A DNA stretch of 64,000 bases from assembly GCF_002335745.1 (NCBI RefSeq), contig NZ_NIST01000001.1, forward strand, positions 4,216,354-4,280,353, read 5' to 3'. Below are positions 53,236 to 61,541 of this stretch, piece by piece. How positions within the stretch are numbered: the first letter of the stretch is position 1; every line of letters starts with the position of its first letter. The notes below the pieces were generated by a model, which was not told the DNA's origin, searched no databases, and worked only from the letters and a program-made list of their open reading frames with translations. Made by a program: the position numbers and the translations under genes. Origin of the DNA: Evansella halocellulosilytica (GTDB lineage: Bacteria > Bacillota > Bacilli > Bacillales > Salisediminibacteriaceae).

Positions 53236-53862
53236 TTACTCTTCCGCTGTTAACAAAAATTCAATGTCGTCGATAATTGGGTCTAATTCAAAACTACTGT
53301 CTCCGTCATAAAAACGAACAATTTCTCCGTCACGATTCATAAGATAAAAGCGTGTTGGATGCATAATATCATTTTGTTCTGGGATTGCTTGAATATTTGC
53401 TTTAAAGGATGCCAGAACGAAATCTTGAAGATCTTCTTCCGAGTAACCTGTAACAAAGTCCCAATTTTCAAAGTTTGCCCCATATGATTCACCATAATCT
53501 TCGAGACGCTCTGGTGTATCAAACTCTGGGTCTACGGTAAATGAAACGATTCGAACGTCTAAATCTCTGTCAATGAGCTCTTCCTGTAAACTGACCATAT
53601 TAGGTGTCATCGTCATACAAACAGTTGGGCATCGGGTAAAAATCGTTTTTGCCAGCCACCATTCTCCTTCTAAATCTTCGTTCGTCATTTCTTCTCCATT
53701 TTGGTTCACTGCCGAAAATTCAGTGACTTCAAAGTCTTCTTCTGACTGTGTAACATCAATGATCGCATTCGATTCTGGCGGCTGTGGTTCTTGATATAAG
53801 AAGCTACAGCCTGACAAAAAGACCATACTGATGAATAACAATCCTGATTTCCAATAACTCAT
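53236..53862 (-). CDS. SCO family copper-binding lipoprotein (YpmQ-like)
   Basis: A lipoprotein (lipobox LSGC, Cys19) with a thioredoxin-like domain. The copper ligands CxxxC are Cys78 and Cys82 (FTRCPTVCMTM), with a histidine in MHPTRFYLMN as the third. Sco proteins deliver copper to the CuA site of cytochrome c oxidase. The ATG at 53862 has GGGGAG eight bases upstream. It lies 35 bases after ctaG, and the two form an operon for oxidase assembly. The oxidase genes themselves are not in the window. Confidence 0.9.
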   Translation of the reverse strand: MSYWKSGLLFISMVFLSGCSFLYQEPQPPESNAIIDVTQSEEDFEVTEFSAVNQNGEEMTNEDLEGEWWLAKTIFTRCPTVCMTMTPNMVSLQEELIDRDLDVRIVSFTVDPEFDTPERLEDYGESYGANFENWDFVTGYSEEDLQDFVLASFKANIQAIPEQNDIMHPTRFYLMNRDGEIVRFYDGDSSFELDPIIDDIEFLLTAEE

Positions 53863-53897
53863 CAATGTTTCTCCCCAATCTTTCTCTATCTTGACTA

Positions 53898-54818
53898 TTA
53901 TGATTTGCTCGTCTGCACCATCTCATATTCTTTAAATTCGACTTCATTTCGAGATGATTTATCTCTAGTCATCCATTGCTTAAAGATATACCCAATCGCA
54001 ACCCCATACACAAGTTCCTGAATTACTTTCATTAGCGCACCGCCAAGCTGTTGATCATGTAACGGTGAGAGGGGAGCAATTGACTGTTCACCAGAAAATA
54101 CTTCAAATGGAATATCAGCTCCCGGCGGAATACAATAGCTAATGGCCATTGCCCAAGTGTTCGGGTCTGTATATGTAGCATACAAAGGGGAACCTGCAAA
54201 AATAATTAACGCACAAGCAGGTGTAATGAGAGCACCATTTGCAAACATATAACCGATCTTTTTTAATTCAGATAGTTCATACCTCGTCTCAAGTCTCGGT
54301 GTTAAGTGCCACCACATAATCGCTGCTGCAAATAGCATACCGAGCTGATAAACATTGTGCCAGCCTTCATTTGTTAATAAGTTATCAAAGTTAGACGGCA
54401 TATGATAAAACGAGAATAACGCATTAAAGAGAATAAGACCTAATATCGGATAACCGACAACTAGGAAAAAGTTCCGAATCCATTTAAACTGTGCAAAAAA
54501 GTTAAAAAACCAAGATGGTAACCCTAATAATAAAAGCGGCGGGGCAATTAAGTATACAATTGCCATCGATAGCATATGCATACTAAGCATAATATGCCCT
54601 AATACGTATAAAGGTCCCCCAAAACCAAAGTAAACAGCGAGGAGGCCAAGATGAAAATATACTATCCGCTTAGTCGATACAGGCTCTGCATCCTTAGAAA
54701 ATTTATTTCTCAAAGGTCCTGTTATCATAAAATATAATGCACTAATCATCATTAGTACGATAATTAATTCCGGGGTCCAGATCGTCCATGCAGAGAACGT
54801 GGAAAAAAATTGCTCCAT
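53898..54818 (-). CDS. ctaG: Cytochrome c oxidase assembly factor CtaG
   Basis: A 306-residue membrane protein of the caa3-type CtaG family with about seven helices. Conserved segments include HIMLSMHMLSMAIVYLIAPP, ALFSFYHMPSNFD and HDQQLGGALMKV near the end, with several membrane histidines fit for copper handling. It is needed for assembly of caa3-type cytochrome c oxidase in B. subtilis. AAGGAGGA precedes the ATG. It is followed by the Sco gene. Confidence 0.92.
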   Translation of the reverse strand: MEQFFSTFSAWTIWTPELIIVLMMISALYFMITGPLRNKFSKDAEPVSTKRIVYFHLGLLAVYFGFGGPLYVLGHIMLSMHMLSMAIVYLIAPPLLLLGLPSWFFNFFAQFKWIRNFFLVVGYPILGLILFNALFSFYHMPSNFDNLLTNEGWHNVYQLGMLFAAAIMWWHLTPRLETRYELSELKKIGYMFANGALITPACALIIFAGSPLYATYTDPNTWAMAISYCIPPGADIPFEVFSGEQSIAPLSPLHDQQLGGALMKVIQELVYGVAIGYIFKQWMTRDKSSRNEVEFKEYEMVQTSKS

Positions 54819-54914
54819 CGTTCTTCCTCCTTATTAAAGAAATTTCATTACTTATTTTATTCATAATACCAACTTATAAACAAATGATACATAATTATAT
54901 AAAAATAAATATTT

Positions 54915-54942
54915 TTGACAAGGCTCAAGCCAAGTATAGTAT
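54915..54942 (+). promoter_or_regulatory. Candidate promoter for the HAD gene
   Basis: TTGACA (54915-54920), a 16-base spacer and TAGTAT (54937-54942), about 114 bases ahead of the HAD start. The leader between them shows no clear structure. Confidence 0.5.
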
Positions 54943-55055
54943 ATTTATATCATGATTGCATTGTAAATCCTACATAATTACTATGGAAACAATAGTAACG
55001 GCTGGAAATCAACTACCATATGCCAATCTATCATAATCATAGGAGGTCATTAATC

Positions 55056-55871
55056 GTGCAACCACATATTATCGCTGTCGATTTGGACGGAACATTGCTA
55101 ACAGACGACAAAAATATTTCATTAAAGAACCGGACAGCGTTAGCAAAAGTTAGAGAGTTAGGCCATAAGGTTGTCATCGCCACGGGCAGACCTTATCGTG
55201 CTAGTAAAGCTTACTACGAAGAGTTGTTTTTAGACACACCGATGGTTAACTTTAATGGTGCATTTATTCACCACCCGAAAAACGAAAAAGACTTCCAACC
55301 TATCCATACTCCTTTAAACAAAAATCTCGCAAAAACAATTATCGAAACGTGTGAATCTTTTCAAGTTCAAAATATTATGGTGGAGATCATGGATGAATAT
55401 TATTTACGTTATTTAAACAAAGGATTTGCTGATGCATTTACACTCGGGCAATCACCTGTTGATTACGGAAATTTGCACCAGCTGCTAAATGATGACCCAA
55501 CATCCATTCTTATTCACCCTGAAGAAAACAATGAACAACAACTAAGAGCTTTGCTTAAAGAAGCCCATGCAGAAGTTATTGATCAACGTTCTTGGGGGGC
55601 ACCATGGCATGTTATTGAAATTGTGAAAGCTGGCCTGAACAAAGCCGTCGGTCTTAAAGAAATTTCCCAATACTTTCAAATCCCGAAAGAACGCATTATT
55701 GCATTTGGAGATGAAGACAATGATCTCGAAATGATTGAATACGCCGGGTGTGGTGTTGCAATGGGAAATGCGATTCATGAATTAAAATCCATTGCTAATG
55801 AACAAACATCAACGAATGAAGAACACGGAATCGCCGAATTTTTATCAGAACGTTTTCGTTTTGAATTATAA
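55056..55871 (+). CDS. HAD-superfamily Cof-type phosphatase
   Basis: A 271-residue HAD-IIB protein: DLDGTLL at 9-15 (nucleophile Asp9), VIATGRPYRAS, and the C-terminal Mg2+ motif AFGDEDNDLEMI with Lys in the preceding helix. Members dephosphorylate sugar phosphates or nucleotides such as FMN precursors; substrate here is unknown. The GTG at 55056 follows AGGAGGTC; the ATG at 55020 has no site. Confidence 0.9.
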   Translation: MQPHIIAVDLDGTLLTDDKNISLKNRTALAKVRELGHKVVIATGRPYRASKAYYEELFLDTPMVNFNGAFIHHPKNEKDFQPIHTPLNKNLAKTIIETCESFQVQNIMVEIMDEYYLRYLNKGFADAFTLGQSPVDYGNLHQLLNDDPTSILIHPEENNEQQLRALLKEAHAEVIDQRSWGAPWHVIEIVKAGLNKAVGLKEISQYFQIPKERIIAFGDEDNDLEMIEYAGCGVAMGNAIHELKSIANEQTSTNEEHGIAEFLSERFRFEL

Positions 55872-55943
55872 TTTGATCTAACAAAATATAAGTATAATTG
55901 ATAAATCATTGCTTTTAATACGAAAAAAATGAATATTTAATGA

Positions 55944-55978
55944 ACAAGAGGCTCTTTTTTAAGAGTCCTCTTTTTTAT
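55944..55978 (+). terminator. Terminator after the HAD gene
   Basis: AAGAGGCTCTT pairs with AAGAGTCCTCTT (one bulge) around a T loop, followed by six T. Confidence 0.8.
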
Positions 55979-56064
55979 AACCTATCAGTCCGAAAAAATC
56001 CGGTCATTATTCAGATAAATTCGTGCATCCTAATTGTGAAACAATAATGAGAGGAGGACTTTCT

Positions 56065-56196
56065 TTGAGTAAACGTTCACGAGGAAAACGTTTTATAAAG
56101 CAGAGTGAAGATGCTGTTGCACCGAAAAATGAACGATGGGAAGATGTCCATACGTATGCTGAAAATGAAAAAAATAGGAAAGGAAAACGGTCATAA
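56065..56196 (+). CDS. Small charged protein (43 residues), unknown
   Basis: The frame reads MSKRSRGKRFIKQSEDAVAP then KNERWEDVHTYAENEKNRKG and ends KRS. It starts at a TTG at 56065, nine bases after GAGAGGAGG, and its stop overlaps the next ATG (TAATG), so the two are translationally coupled. Composition is highly polar and basic, as in several minor spore proteins, but no family is recognised. Confidence 0.65.
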   Translation: MSKRSRGKRFIKQSEDAVAPKNERWEDVHTYAENEKNRKGKRS

Positions 56197-56432
56197 TGGC
56201 AAATCAAATATTTCAACGTGCTTATAAAGCAGTAGATGCAGCTAACGAAGCCATGAAAGAAGCCCATACCCCTGAAGCTCAAGCAGAAGCAACTGAAAAA
56301 GTAAGGAGAGCAAAACAAGCACTGTCACAAGCTTTTGCGGATTCTTCTGTTGCAGAAAAAGAGCAATTATCAGAGCTTCAAAATACGTTTTACGAAACTT
56401 CACAAGAATATCTGACTGAAGGAGACCTATAA
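56196..56432 (+). CDS. Small helical protein (DUF3813-like)
   Basis: A 78-residue alanine- and glutamate-rich helical protein, MANQIFQRAYKAVDAANEAM and KVRRAKQALSQAFADSSVAE. The pattern resembles DUF3813 proteins of Bacilli; that assignment is tentative. The ATG overlaps the stop of the preceding 43-residue gene. Confidence 0.7.
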   Translation: MANQIFQRAYKAVDAANEAMKEAHTPEAQAEATEKVRRAKQALSQAFADSSVAEKEQLSELQNTFYETSQEYLTEGDL

Positions 56433-56442
56433 TATAATGATT

Positions 56443-56479
56443 TGAGCCACGCATCATTGAATGCAGGCTCTTTTTTTGG
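56443..56479 (+). terminator. Terminator after the small gene pair
   Basis: GAGCC/GGCTC and an inner GCAT/ATGC form the stem, followed by seven T. Confidence 0.75.
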
Positions 56480-56587
56480 AATTGCAGTCGAACTTACAGC
56501 GAAGACATGTTAAAATTTTAGTGCTATCAATTGACGATACGAGAGATATAATGGGGAGAATGTGACTTTTACTCGAGGAGGAACAAA

Positions 56588-57040
56588 ATGCAAATTTATA
56601 AAGTGTCCAAAAATGCACCACCAGAAATGAGGTCAAACATAACTACACTTATGATGGAACAGATGGATGCATTAAGTGTAAACATGGGTGAGGAAGAATT
56701 GTTAAAAACAATCGATCTTGCATTATCTGAACATTCCGGTGCAGAAATATTTATAGCCGAAAAGGATGATGAAGTCATTGGCTGTGCATTTCTTAACTCA
56801 GGAATCGGTTTAGATAAAGGCGGACCATATATTTGGCTGAATGATTTATACGTTAAGAAAATATATCGAAGACAAGGTGTTGCAAAAAAATTACTCTTAA
56901 AAGTATTGTATTGGGCTGAACAAGAAAACTTTAAAGGAATTGAATTAGAAACTGGTATTAACAATATTGCAACAAAGAAATTATATAATTCATTAGGATT
57001 TTACGACATCATTTCAAAAAGGTATGGTAGACAATTATAA
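56588..57040 (+). CDS. GNAT-family N-acetyltransferase
   Basis: A 150-residue GNAT protein with the acetyl-CoA loop YRRQGVAKKLL and the typical ending ATKKLYNSLGFYD. Substrate unknown. GAGGAGG lies six bases before the ATG. It is convergent with azlCD. Confidence 0.88.
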   Translation: MQIYKVSKNAPPEMRSNITTLMMEQMDALSVNMGEEELLKTIDLALSEHSGAEIFIAEKDDEVIGCAFLNSGIGLDKGGPYIWLNDLYVKKIYRRQGVAKKLLLKVLYWAEQENFKGIELETGINNIATKKLYNSLGFYDIISKRYGRQL

Positions 57041-57049
57041 TCATTCGCC

Positions 57050-57171
57050 AAAAAGAGGCTTGCTCAACAGCAAAAAGACCAGTCACTCCAATCGTTTTTA
57101 ATCACGATGATTCGATTTCGTAGACATTGGAGTGAACCGGTCACTTCATTTTGAGTCAGTCTCTTTTTTCG
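57050..57171. terminator. Large imperfect hairpin between convergent genes
   Basis: The outer arms (AAAAAGAGGCTTGCTCAA with TTGAGTCAGTCTCTTTTTT) enclose an inner pair (GACCAGTCACTCCAAT with ATTGGAGTGAACCGGTC) and a ~33-base loop. It spans ~120 bases and has T-runs on the plus strand. Much longer than a normal terminator. Confidence 0.65.
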
Positions 57172-57205
57172 CATAATGAGAATTCCGTTTCCTTTCTCCA
57201 CTTTT

Positions 57206-57511
57206 TTAGAAAAGGTAAGTTACGAGCGCTAAGCCCCCTATCGCTCCTCCGACTACAACGATTAAAGGCGCGCCAGCATAAGCTAAACCAATAGCAATAC
57301 CTGCTCCTGCCATCGCAAATCCTAAATGATCATGAAACGTTAAGATCCCTGGAAAAATAAGTGCTCCAAGAACAGCATATGGTACCCTTGCAAGCATTCG
57401 CTTAGACCATTTTGGCCATGACTCTGTTTGTAGCATAATAAGAGGCATAACTCTTGGTATATATGTGACCATCCCCATCCCGATAATCATTAATACAATG
57501 GACATATTCAA
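57206..57511 (-). CDS. azlD: AzlD-family branched-chain amino acid exporter subunit
   Basis: A 101-residue protein with three or four membrane helices and the conserved start IGMGMVTYIPRVMPLIML. With AzlC it forms an exporter for branched-chain amino acids and analogues. It starts four bases inside the end of azlC. Confidence 0.9.
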   Translation of the reverse strand: MNMSIVLMIIGMGMVTYIPRVMPLIMLQTESWPKWSKRMLARVPYAVLGALIFPGILTFHDHLGFAMAGAGIAIGLAYAGAPLIVVVGGAIGGLALVTYLF

Positions 57512-58242
57512 GCTTCATCTGCCTCCTTCTCCTTAATAAACGATTGCTCAATCACTTCAAATAATACGACTGCAGCTATTGTTGCAAACATAATTGCCCA
57601 TCCTGTAGACATCCATAAGTGAAAAATAGAGTGAAAGATTCCGCCTAAAATTGCCAGGATCACGACTACTTTCCCTTCCTTCTTAATTGCCGGAACGAGT
57701 AAGGCAACGAACAGAGCGTACAAAGCGATTGCCATACTTTCTTGTAAAATATTCGGTAAAAAGGAACCAGCAAAAAATCCGATCCCAGTAAAGGTAACCC
57801 AGCTCATATAGGCAATTACTGCTGTTCCAATTATAGAAGCCGAACGCACAGGTGGATCGTTTGTCGATGCAACGGCAAATACTTCATCGGTCAACCCAAA
57901 AGCATAAAAAGCCCTTATTTTCTTAGAAGATTTTTCAGCTCTTTCATGTATAGAGGCACTCATTAATAAATGGCGAAAATTCACAATAAAGGTTGCAAGA
58001 ATGACTTCTAAAGGTCCAGAACCTAATGCGATCATAGATAAAGCCATGTATTGAGCTGCCCCTGCGAAAACGACCATACTCATTAACACAGCTTCAAATA
58101 CTGTTAACCCTGTCGTACCAGCGATTAACCCAAATGTTAGTGCAACAGGCATATAACCGATCGCAATTGGAATTCCATCTAATACTCCTTTTCGCAATGC
58201 TGAAACGTGAACACTTTCGTATGTATTCGTGATTGTCCCCAT
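57508..58242 (-). CDS. azlC: AzlC-family branched-chain amino acid permease subunit
   Basis: A 244-residue membrane protein with the AzlC signatures GIPIAIGYMPVALTFGLIAG, FAGAAQYMALSMIALG, ATFIVNFRHLLMSASI and YAFGLTDEVFAVAS. It is the large subunit of the AzlCD exporter. The ATG at 58242 precedes azlD with a 4-base overlap. Confidence 0.92.
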   Translation of the reverse strand: MGTITNTYESVHVSALRKGVLDGIPIAIGYMPVALTFGLIAGTTGLTVFEAVLMSMVVFAGAAQYMALSMIALGSGPLEVILATFIVNFRHLLMSASIHERAEKSSKKIRAFYAFGLTDEVFAVASTNDPPVRSASIIGTAVIAYMSWVTFTGIGFFAGSFLPNILQESMAIALYALFVALLVPAIKKEGKVVVILAILGGIFHSIFHLWMSTGWAIMFATIAAVVLFEVIEQSFIKEKEADEA

Positions 58243-58474
58243 CGTAACGTCTCCATTCTTTCAAAAATTGAAAATTTTATATCATTTTACTCCTCACCCC
58301 CACTCCTCTGTCAAGACTTAAGTGTTTTAAATGACTAAAGTAATATAATAGCTTGGATAGACTTATTATTTGAATCAATTTCATAATTCATCTTATTAAA
58401 AATGATTACAGTCTCAGAATTTGTTTATTTTGCTTTTTTAATTTGTACACTTTTTATTTGGATCGCAGTTGAAA

Positions 58475-58590
58475 TACATACACTTCGCTTTCCGCGGGCA
58501 CAGCTTCAGCTAACTTTGGAAAGCTTTCCAAAGTGGATCTTCAGCTCGCGCTGTTCCCGCAGGAGTCTACGCGTATTTCTACTGCTTCTA
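58475..58590 (-). repeat. Family B repeat, inverted copy with an internal palindrome
   Basis: Minus strand: ACTCCTGCGGGAACAGCGCG, AGCTGAAGATCC, then ACTTTGGAAAGCTTTCCAAAGT as a perfect palindrome, and GCCCGCGGAAAGCG. Ends match the element at 35735-35850; the middle differs. Confidence 0.7.
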
Positions 58591-58623
58591 TCAACTAATA
58601 TATTGTTCATCTGTATCTAAAAT

Positions 58624-58915
58624 TTAAGCTGCGGCATCCATATTCGATTGCCGAGTTAATCGTGCGCTTGCCAGTTTCATTCCGTTATAAACCATCGTAA
58701 CGAGGTCAAAATGGACTTTTGCTCGTTCTCCTGTACGGTATCTTACGTTGTTTAACTGAAAGAATTCTTTTAAGTATCCAATCACGCGTTCTACTGAACT
58801 ACGTTCATTGTAAAGCTTCTTCCAAGCTCGAGACCCGCATGCTGGAGCGTTGTAATGGCGTAGGGCTTCTCGCCTTTTGCCCATTTTATAATATATGGTC
58901 GGCCACTGGGTACGT
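58624..58915 (-). pseudogene. Transposase C-terminal remnant
   Basis: The frame reads WPTIYYKMGKRREALRHYNA and then PACGSRAWKKLYNERSSVER, VIGYLKEFFQLNNVRYRTGE. It is the C-terminal catalytic end (glutamate in the SVERVIGYLK motif) of a DDE transposase. Upstream in frame a stop (TAA near 58925) and unrelated sequence follow, so most of the gene is missing. The family (IS1182-like or relative) is not settled. Confidence 0.7.
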
Positions 58916-59276
58916 TACATTCCTATTAAAAAGCTTAACTATAGAAGTTTCACGGAGCCACGTTCCTCTAACATGCAATTATAGTAGGCTTATCTCATGT
59001 TTTTCACCAAATAACGAATCGTATGTCTTCCCAAAAAGTAACAAGCCATATGCTATGATGTTGGCGGACAAGAGATCCGCTATCCCTATCAAAATGCACG
59101 ATTTTAATGAATAAGCGGCCATTGGTTCCGTTATGTAGAGGGAAAGCAGCTCAAACGAGGTTGATTAGCATAAATAAGGAACTCAGTGTCCTTAAACGCT
59201 TTAATAACAGCGTTTTTTGTACCAATAAGAGATCCTATGTCCGTTTAGAGTATAGTACTAATCGTGTCAGCAGCAA
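58916..59276. other. Degenerate sequence upstream of the transposase remnant
   Basis: This 360-base stretch has no supported gene. Short frames on both strands are broken; minus-strand phrases such as HFDRDSGSLVRQ could be eroded transposase, but I cannot confirm this. Confidence 0.4.
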
Positions 59277-59310
59277 ATTTAAAAAACGAAGAGCTAGTTA
59301 TGCTCTTCGT
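59277..59310 (-). terminator. Terminator after the Nfu_N gene
   Basis: ACGAAGAGC and GCTCTTCGT form a 9-bp stem with a 7-base loop; on the minus strand TTTTTTAAATT follows. Confidence 0.88.
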
Positions 59311-59316
59311 CCACAA

Positions 59317-59586
59317 TTATTGATATACTTTGTTGAATGCTTCTTCTATTTTCGGCAGTAATGAATCCCAATCTGCGTCCATTTCTTTATTAACCGTTAC
59401 GAAGTCTTGAAAGCCGAAGATGTTGTCAACACCTTCAAGTGCTAATAATTCTTTTGCTAACGGATGATCTGTATCATCACCTTTTTTAAAAGAAGCACTT
59501 CCTGATCCTTCAAATAAAACTTGGTTTGCAGTAAATTTCATTGCATTAGGGTTCGGAGTTGGTTCTCCTCTAACTTCAATTGCCAT
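59317..59586 (-). CDS. Nfu/NifU N-terminal-domain protein
   Basis: An 89-residue single-domain protein with the Nfu_N signature (GEPTPNPNAMKFTANQVLFE, then HPLAKELLALEGVDNIFGFQ). It lacks the CxxC domain that binds the Fe-S cluster in full Nfu proteins, so its role in Fe-S assembly is uncertain. The ATG at 59586 has AAAGGAGG upstream; the longer frame to 59670 is unsupported. Confidence 0.85.
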   Translation of the reverse strand: MAIEVRGEPTPNPNAMKFTANQVLFEGSGSASFKKGDDTDHPLAKELLALEGVDNIFGFQDFVTVNKEMDADWDSLLPKIEEAFNKVYQ

Positions 59587-59782
59587 TGTACATTCCTCCT
59601 TTATGTAATTGTCTTTATCATAACATGCACGAATAGCGAAAAAAACAAATGAATTCGTAATCGTAATCATTTGCTTTATTCTTTATGAAGGAGCATCCTT
59701 CGTTACGTTCAATCCTCTATGCATTTATATATATTATGTACATCTTTTTACTCCCTATAAAGTAGGCTATCAACTTATATAC

Positions 59783-59823
59783 GAAAATAATAGAGCCCGG
59801 AACTTCAAATCCGAGCTCTATTT
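59783..59823 (-). terminator. Terminator after the 201-residue protein gene
   Basis: AATAGAGCTCGGA pairs with TCCGGGCTCTATT (one mismatch) and is followed by ATTTTCG on the minus strand. Confidence 0.7.
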
Positions 59824-59824
59824 G

Positions 59825-60430
59825 TTATCCATACCTTTTTCTCAATCTTTCTCTCTCATAGCAAAGCTCTTTTAATTTTCCTTTAATTCGTGTAACCTCA
59901 TCAGAGTTTTTTTCATTTAATGCATCTGCCAATTCCATCAGGTGATAATCGATTTCAAGTTTGATCATACAAGCTTTGACTTCAGGGTCAACTTTATCTA
60001 TCGCCAACTCTTTCTTTTTAATCGTTCGATATGAGGCCATCTCGGCTTTTTCACCTCCACCTATTTTCATGACAGAAACAATTTTCCCGTTATCAAAACA
60101 GCTCACATAGATCCATCCGTCTGTTGCTGTCTTAACGATCGCTCTCCCTTTCGTTTCGGTAATAAGCTCTTCTAATATAATCGCAAGATCTTCCATCCAA
60201 ATATTTAACTCTTTTAGCTGAATAACCGTCAAATTTTCAGTTGGCCGTTTTATTGGAATCATGACTTGACCTTCCTGCGAACGGACAATTAATTCAACAA
60301 TATCATTATCATGTCGCCAGGTAATACGAAAATGAGCCTGGAGCAATTTATGGATAAAGGACTTCAGTACTGGTCTAGGCAGTTCGATAAATAAATCTTG
60401 GAACTCAGCCTGAAAACAACTCTCCTTCAT
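59825..60430 (-). CDS. Hypothetical soluble protein
   Basis: A 201-residue protein with a mixed alpha/beta N-terminal part (LVRSQEGQVMIPIKRP-like strand region) and a C-terminal coiled-coil-prone helix (MELADALNEKNSDEVTRIKG, LRKRYG end). No known motif. The ATG at 60430 follows AAAGGAGCG by seven bases; the upstream frame to 60562 overlaps the divergent gene's promoter. It is divergent from the gene at 60591. Confidence 0.7.
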   Translation of the reverse strand: MKESCFQAEFQDLFIELPRPVLKSFIHKLLQAHFRITWRHDNDIVELIVRSQEGQVMIPIKRPTENLTVIQLKELNIWMEDLAIILEELITETKGRAIVKTATDGWIYVSCFDNGKIVSVMKIGGGEKAEMASYRTIKKKELAIDKVDPEVKACMIKLEIDYHLMELADALNEKNSDEVTRIKGKLKELCYERERLRKRYG

Positions 60431-60590
60431 AACCACGCTCCTTTCCATTTCTGTTTTTATATTTATCGTATGACGCTGAAGAAAAAAAAGAAGATATTTT
60501 TCTATATATTCTGATATTTCATTATGGTTGTCCATTTGCCTAGACAAGATTAAAATATACATAGATGAAATGATTGAGGTGAGCAGATTG

Positions 60591-61541
60591 GATAAACGAT
60601 CGTCAGAACAGTTAAAAACGTTGCTACAAAATGAGTTTAGCGATAAATGGTCTTATTTAGCTCATAACCTCTCCTTTCAAAAAAACGGTTTGAACTCGTT
60701 TAGAACATGGTGTGAATCACAAAGTTGGGGGGCTCAATTAAGTCTTAGTAAAGAAGAAACAAATGACATCTTCCCATTGTTTTTATTATACAGCTTCATT
60801 CAAATTCGGCATAGGATGATTTCTCTTGGCACATATTCCTTTCGAAAAAAGTCTATTGAACCTTACATCGTAAAATCAATGAATGAATCCAACCATTCCT
60901 TCTTACTACATACATATTCAAATTGGACAAAATTATTGTTAGAAGATAAAAATACCGTTAAACAATTTTGTCCACAACTTTTCAATCTGAAAGAAACAAG
61001 GAATGATGATGAATTGAAAACGAAGACAGCCGTTGATGAATGGCTGTTACATTGGGTTTCGCGCCCTCATATAGAAAAATATATAAACCAATATGAAAAA
61101 ACGAAAAACGAACAATTACGTGTTCACTTTAAAAATCAAGCGATCCTCATCTTAAAAGAACGTATTTTTTTAGAATCGACTAGACGAGTATTTATTCAAT
61201 TACTCGCTTATCATAAATGCTCTTATGAAAGTATAAATTATTTTTTATTACACGTTCATGATCCGCTAAAACTGTGCATACATGGTGAGCAATTACTTTC
61301 ATTCATTAAATCTGAGCACCCTGAATCAACCGTAAAGGTTTTGATTCAATTTATCGAACGTCTTGTGGAACATAAAACACGTTCACATTATACAAAAGCA
61401 ATTGAATATTTAAACGAGCTTCAGCAATTATTTCAAACACTCGGGAAAAGCGAACAGTTTTACTCGGTTATTAACCTGTTAAAAGGTCGGTATTCTCGCT
61501 ATCATTCTTTACAAAAGGAGCTGATACGTTTTGAATCGTAA
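60591..61541 (+). CDS. Hypothetical helical protein upstream of the SNF2 helicase
   Basis: A 316-residue, largely helical protein starting at a TTG at 60591 with GAGGTGAG upstream. In B. subtilis a SWIM-zinc-finger protein (YwqB) accompanies the SNF2 helicase YwqA, but no CxCx(n)CxH motif is visible here. The C-terminal helical region (EHKTRSHYTKAIEYLNELQQ, LLKGRYSRYHSLQKELIRFE) looks like a helical repeat. It overlaps the helicase start by about ten bases, which implies joint expression. Function unknown. Confidence 0.7.
   Translation, partial: DKRSSEQLKTLLQNEFSDKWSYLAHNLSFQKNGLNSFRTWCESQSWGAQLSLSKEETNDIFPLFLLYSFIQIRHRMISLGTYSFRKKSIEPYIVKSMNESNHSFLLHTYSNWTKLLLEDKNTVKQFCPQLFNLKETRNDDELKTKTAVDEWLLHWVSRPHIEKYINQYEKTKNEQLRVHFKNQAILILKERIFLESTRRVFIQLLAYHKCSYESINYFLLHVHDPLKLCIHGEQLLSFIKSEHPESTVKVLIQFIERLVEHKTRSHYTKAIEYLNELQQLFQTLGKSEQFYSVINLLKGRYSRYHSLQKELIRFES

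Noticed and set aside
58719-59114. 131-residue plus-strand frame
   Set aside because: It is antisense to the transposase remnant and the degenerate region, with no start signal.
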